Part shown: positions 5,269 through 6,373 of the stretch, in pieces | Position numbering within the stretch: the stretch's first letter is position 1 | Layout: each line of letters begins with the position of its first letter | Assembly: GCA_001816645.1 (NCBI GenBank) | Contig: MHCO01000002.1 | Location: 1-6,373 of the forward strand | Direction: 5' to 3' | DNA length: 6,373 bases | Source: Candidatus Woykebacteria bacterium GWB1_45_5 | GTDB taxonomy: Bacteria; Patescibacteriota; Microgenomatia; Woykebacterales; RBG-16-39-9b | Program-made: the position numbers and the translations under genes | The notes under the pieces: generated by a model | Databases searched by the model: none | The model's input: the letters and a program-made list of their open reading frames with translations, nothing else | What the model was told of the DNA's origin: nothing

Positions 5269-5952
5269 ATGAAGAAACCAGTTGTTATTTCTCTTGGTGG
5301 CTCACTAATTGCCCCCGCGGCTGGTGTGGATTATCTATTTTTGAAAGGATTTCGCGAGATAATTTTAAAATTTGTTGCGCAGGGTTTTCGATTTCTCATT
5401 ATTGCAGGTGGCGGAAAAACTTGTCGGGACTACCAAAAAGCCGCCCAAAAAGTAGTAGGCCTTGGTCGAGAAGACGTTGATTGGCTTGGCATTCACGCCA
5501 CTCACTTAAATGGCCATCTTCTTCGAACAATCTTTCGCGACGCCGCCTATCCGAAAGTTTTAACCCATTATTTGGAGAGGGAAGAAGTGAGCAAACCAGT
5601 TATCGTTGCCGCCGGCTGGAAGCCAGGCCACTCCACTGACTATGACGCCGTATCTTTTGCCAAGTTGTATGACTCTGATACGGTCTTGAATTTATCCGAT
5701 ATCCGTTTTGTCTATGACAAAGATCCCGATAAATTCGCCGACGCGCGAGCGCTGCGAAAAATTAGTTGGGCTGCCTTTATGAAAATCGTCGGCGACAGAT
5801 GGGATCCAGGTTTGAATACACCTTTTGATCCCGTTGCCAGCAAATTAGCCGCCAAAGCCGGCTTAAAGGTCGTCGTGATGAGCGGCCGAGATCTGAAAAA
5901 CCTAGAAAATTACCTCCTCGGCAAATCCTTCGAAGGCACAATAATCTCCTAA
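5269..5952 (+). CDS. pyrH: UMP kinase, archaeal-type (amino acid kinase family)
   Basis: Phosphorylates UMP to UDP with ATP in pyrimidine nucleotide synthesis; cytoplasmic. The 227 residues contain the amino-acid-kinase start VISLGGSL (6-13), the glycine motif GGGKTCRDY (47-55), DWLGIHATHLNG (71-82), the nucleotide-binding segment GWKPGHSTDYDAV (116-128), NLSDIRFVYDKDP (141-153), the ISW...IVG...W-x-PG...PFDP stretch, and FEGTIIS at the end. GGGK-x-x-RDY, GHSTDYDAV and PFDP characterise the archaeal-type UMP kinases, whereas the usual bacterial PyrH has GGGN-x-x-RG. Hence the enzyme is likely of archaeal-type lineage, as also found in some small-genome bacteria. ATG 5269 is the clear start. 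No Shine-Dalgarno sequence precedes it, and a promoter sits almost at the start codon. The chorismate mutase follows after 66 nt with its own promoter. Confidence 0.93.
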   Translation: MKKPVVISLGGSLIAPAAGVDYLFLKGFREIILKFVAQGFRFLIIAGGGKTCRDYQKAAQKVVGLGREDVDWLGIHATHLNGHLLRTIFRDAAYPKVLTHYLEREEVSKPVIVAAGWKPGHSTDYDAVSFAKLYDSDTVLNLSDIRFVYDKDPDKFADARALRKISWAAFMKIVGDRWDPGLNTPFDPVASKLAAKAGLKVVVMSGRDLKNLENYLLGKSFEGTIIS

Positions 5953-5960
5953 CCACTTAT

Positions 5961-5990
5961 TTGACTTTTTGCTGTTAATACAATTAAAAT
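5961..5990 (+). promoter_or_regulatory. Candidate promoter for the chorismate mutase gene
   Basis: TTGACT (5961-5966; 5 of 6), an 18-nt spacer, and TAAAAT (5985-5990; 5 of 6). The start near 5997 gives a leader of about 22 nt. It begins 8 nt after the UMP kinase stop, so the mutase can be transcribed independently. The -35 hexamer is identical to that of the lamin-tail gene. Confidence 0.65.
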
Positions 5991-6003
5991 CTGTATCTGC
6001 AAC

Positions 6004-6011
6004 GGAAGGAG
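6004..6011 (+). promoter_or_regulatory. Strong Shine-Dalgarno sequence for chorismate mutase
   Basis: GGAAGGAG with AGGAG ending 7 nt before ATG 6019. It supports this start and contrasts with the genes here that lack any ribosome binding site. Confidence 0.85.
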
Positions 6012-6018
6012 AACTGCG

Positions 6019-6333
6019 ATGGCTAAATTGCGCGATCTAAATACTGCTCGGCGGCAGATTGATGCGATAGATAGCGAGCTCGTCGAGTCACTTGCCAGAA
6101 GACTCAAAGTAGCTCGCGAATTGGCTAACCTCAAGCGCGAAGCGGGCTTGAAAATCCGCCAACCCGATCGCGAGAGAGCAGTCTTGGAAGCTGTGGCTGC
6201 AAAAGCTAAGAGACTTGGCGTCTCTCCCAGACTCGTCAGAAGCCTTTTTCGCCAGATCATAGACGAATCTGTCCGAGAAGAGGAGGAGACAGGGAAGAAG
6301 GGAAGGGGTCGTCGCAAAACCAAAACACCGTAG
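6019..6333 (+). CDS. Chorismate mutase, AroQ class (type II), stand-alone
   Basis: Small all-helical enzyme that converts chorismate to prephenate, the branch point to Phe and Tyr. The 104 residues cover the full mutase domain and fit E. coli P-protein numbering without gaps: R11, D18, R28, K39, R51, E52 and S84 are all present. Two active-site-region positions differ. Residue 48 is Gln instead of Asp (its backbone is the relevant contact in E. coli), and residue 88 is Glu where E. coli has Gln; yeast chorismate mutase also uses Glu at the equivalent site. After the domain comes an acidic EEEE run, then a basic tail, GKKGRGRRKTKTP (92-104), with no family counterpart. No other aromatic-pathway gene is in the window. 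It has its own promoter and a strong Shine-Dalgarno sequence. The C-terminus is intact with a TAG stop. Confidence 0.9.
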   Translation: MAKLRDLNTARRQIDAIDSELVESLARRLKVARELANLKREAGLKIRQPDRERAVLEAVAAKAKRLGVSPRLVRSLFRQIIDESVREEEETGKKGRGRRKTKTP

Positions 6334-6373
6334 TACCTGCCCCTACCCCTTTCAACCCACCAACTTGTCTCAA
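6334..6373. other. Non-coding tail of the window, nothing recognised
   Basis: Forty bases after the chorismate mutase stop. They are pyrimidine-rich (CCCCTACCCC). No hairpin with a T-tract and no start of a further gene is visible. Confidence 0.5.

Noticed and set aside
4618..5272. Plus-strand open frames of about 100 codons opposite the Gre-like gene
   Set aside because: They are antisense shadows of a gene with recognisable motifs and a perfect ribosome binding site, and their products resemble no family.
1..6373. TGA recoded as glycine, as in some Patescibacteria
   Set aside because: TGA ends ftsE and tsaE at the expected protein lengths, no gene is interrupted by TGA, and glycine uses normal GGN codons.
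1..6373. CRISPR array, tRNA, rRNA or insertion sequence
   Set aside because: No spaced direct repeats, cloverleaf-like sequence, rRNA stretch or transposase reading frame was seen.

Overview
The window looks like a compact bacterial chromosome segment. It most resembles a member of the Candidate Phyla Radiation (Patescibacteria), though that placement is inferred from content and style. The genes are small and tightly packed, with overlapping ends. They mix bacterial housekeeping functions (FtsE/FtsX, TsaE, a Gre-type factor) with an archaeal-type UMP kinase and a stand-alone chorismate mutase. The standard code fits: TGA ends ftsE and tsaE, and no gene needs TGA recoding. No rRNA, tRNA, CRISPR array, insertion sequence or phage gene was recognised.

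Layout. (1) Positions 1-1647, minus strand: an ftsE-ftsX operon (ATGA overlap), followed after 5 nt by the first 25 codons of a secreted protein cut by the window edge, perhaps the cell-wall hydrolase that FtsEX would control. (2) Positions 1648-1801: a divergent intergenic region with one promoter in each direction. (3) Positions 1802-3405, plus strand: a membrane-anchored exported protein with two lamin-tail domains, overlapped by tsaE (tRNA t6A synthesis). tsaE carries an in-frame insert made of a GC-rich palindrome flanked by 7-nt direct repeats. (4) Positions 3389-4516, minus strand: a short-chain polyprenyl diphosphate synthase whose 3' end overlaps tsaE by 17 bp. (5) Positions 4626-5135, minus strand: a divergent GreA/GreB-type factor with a TTG start and a perfect Shine-Dalgarno sequence. 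(6) Positions 5269-6333, plus strand: an archaeal-type UMP kinase, then an AroQ-class chorismate mutase with its own promoter and ribosome binding site.

The genes do not form one pathway. They cover cell division and wall remodelling (FtsEX plus the partial secreted protein), surface architecture (lamin-tail protein), tRNA modification (TsaE), isoprenoid lipids, transcription elongation, pyrimidine nucleotides and chorismate chemistry. Two features recur. First, promoters with good spacing can be read upstream of six genes. For two of them the -10 box ends exactly 9 nt before the ATG and no Shine-Dalgarno sequence is present, which predicts leaderless mRNAs. The Gre-like and chorismate mutase genes instead have longer leaders and strong Shine-Dalgarno sequences. 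Second, small palindromes occur at gene edges and, most strikingly, inside the tsaE reading frame.
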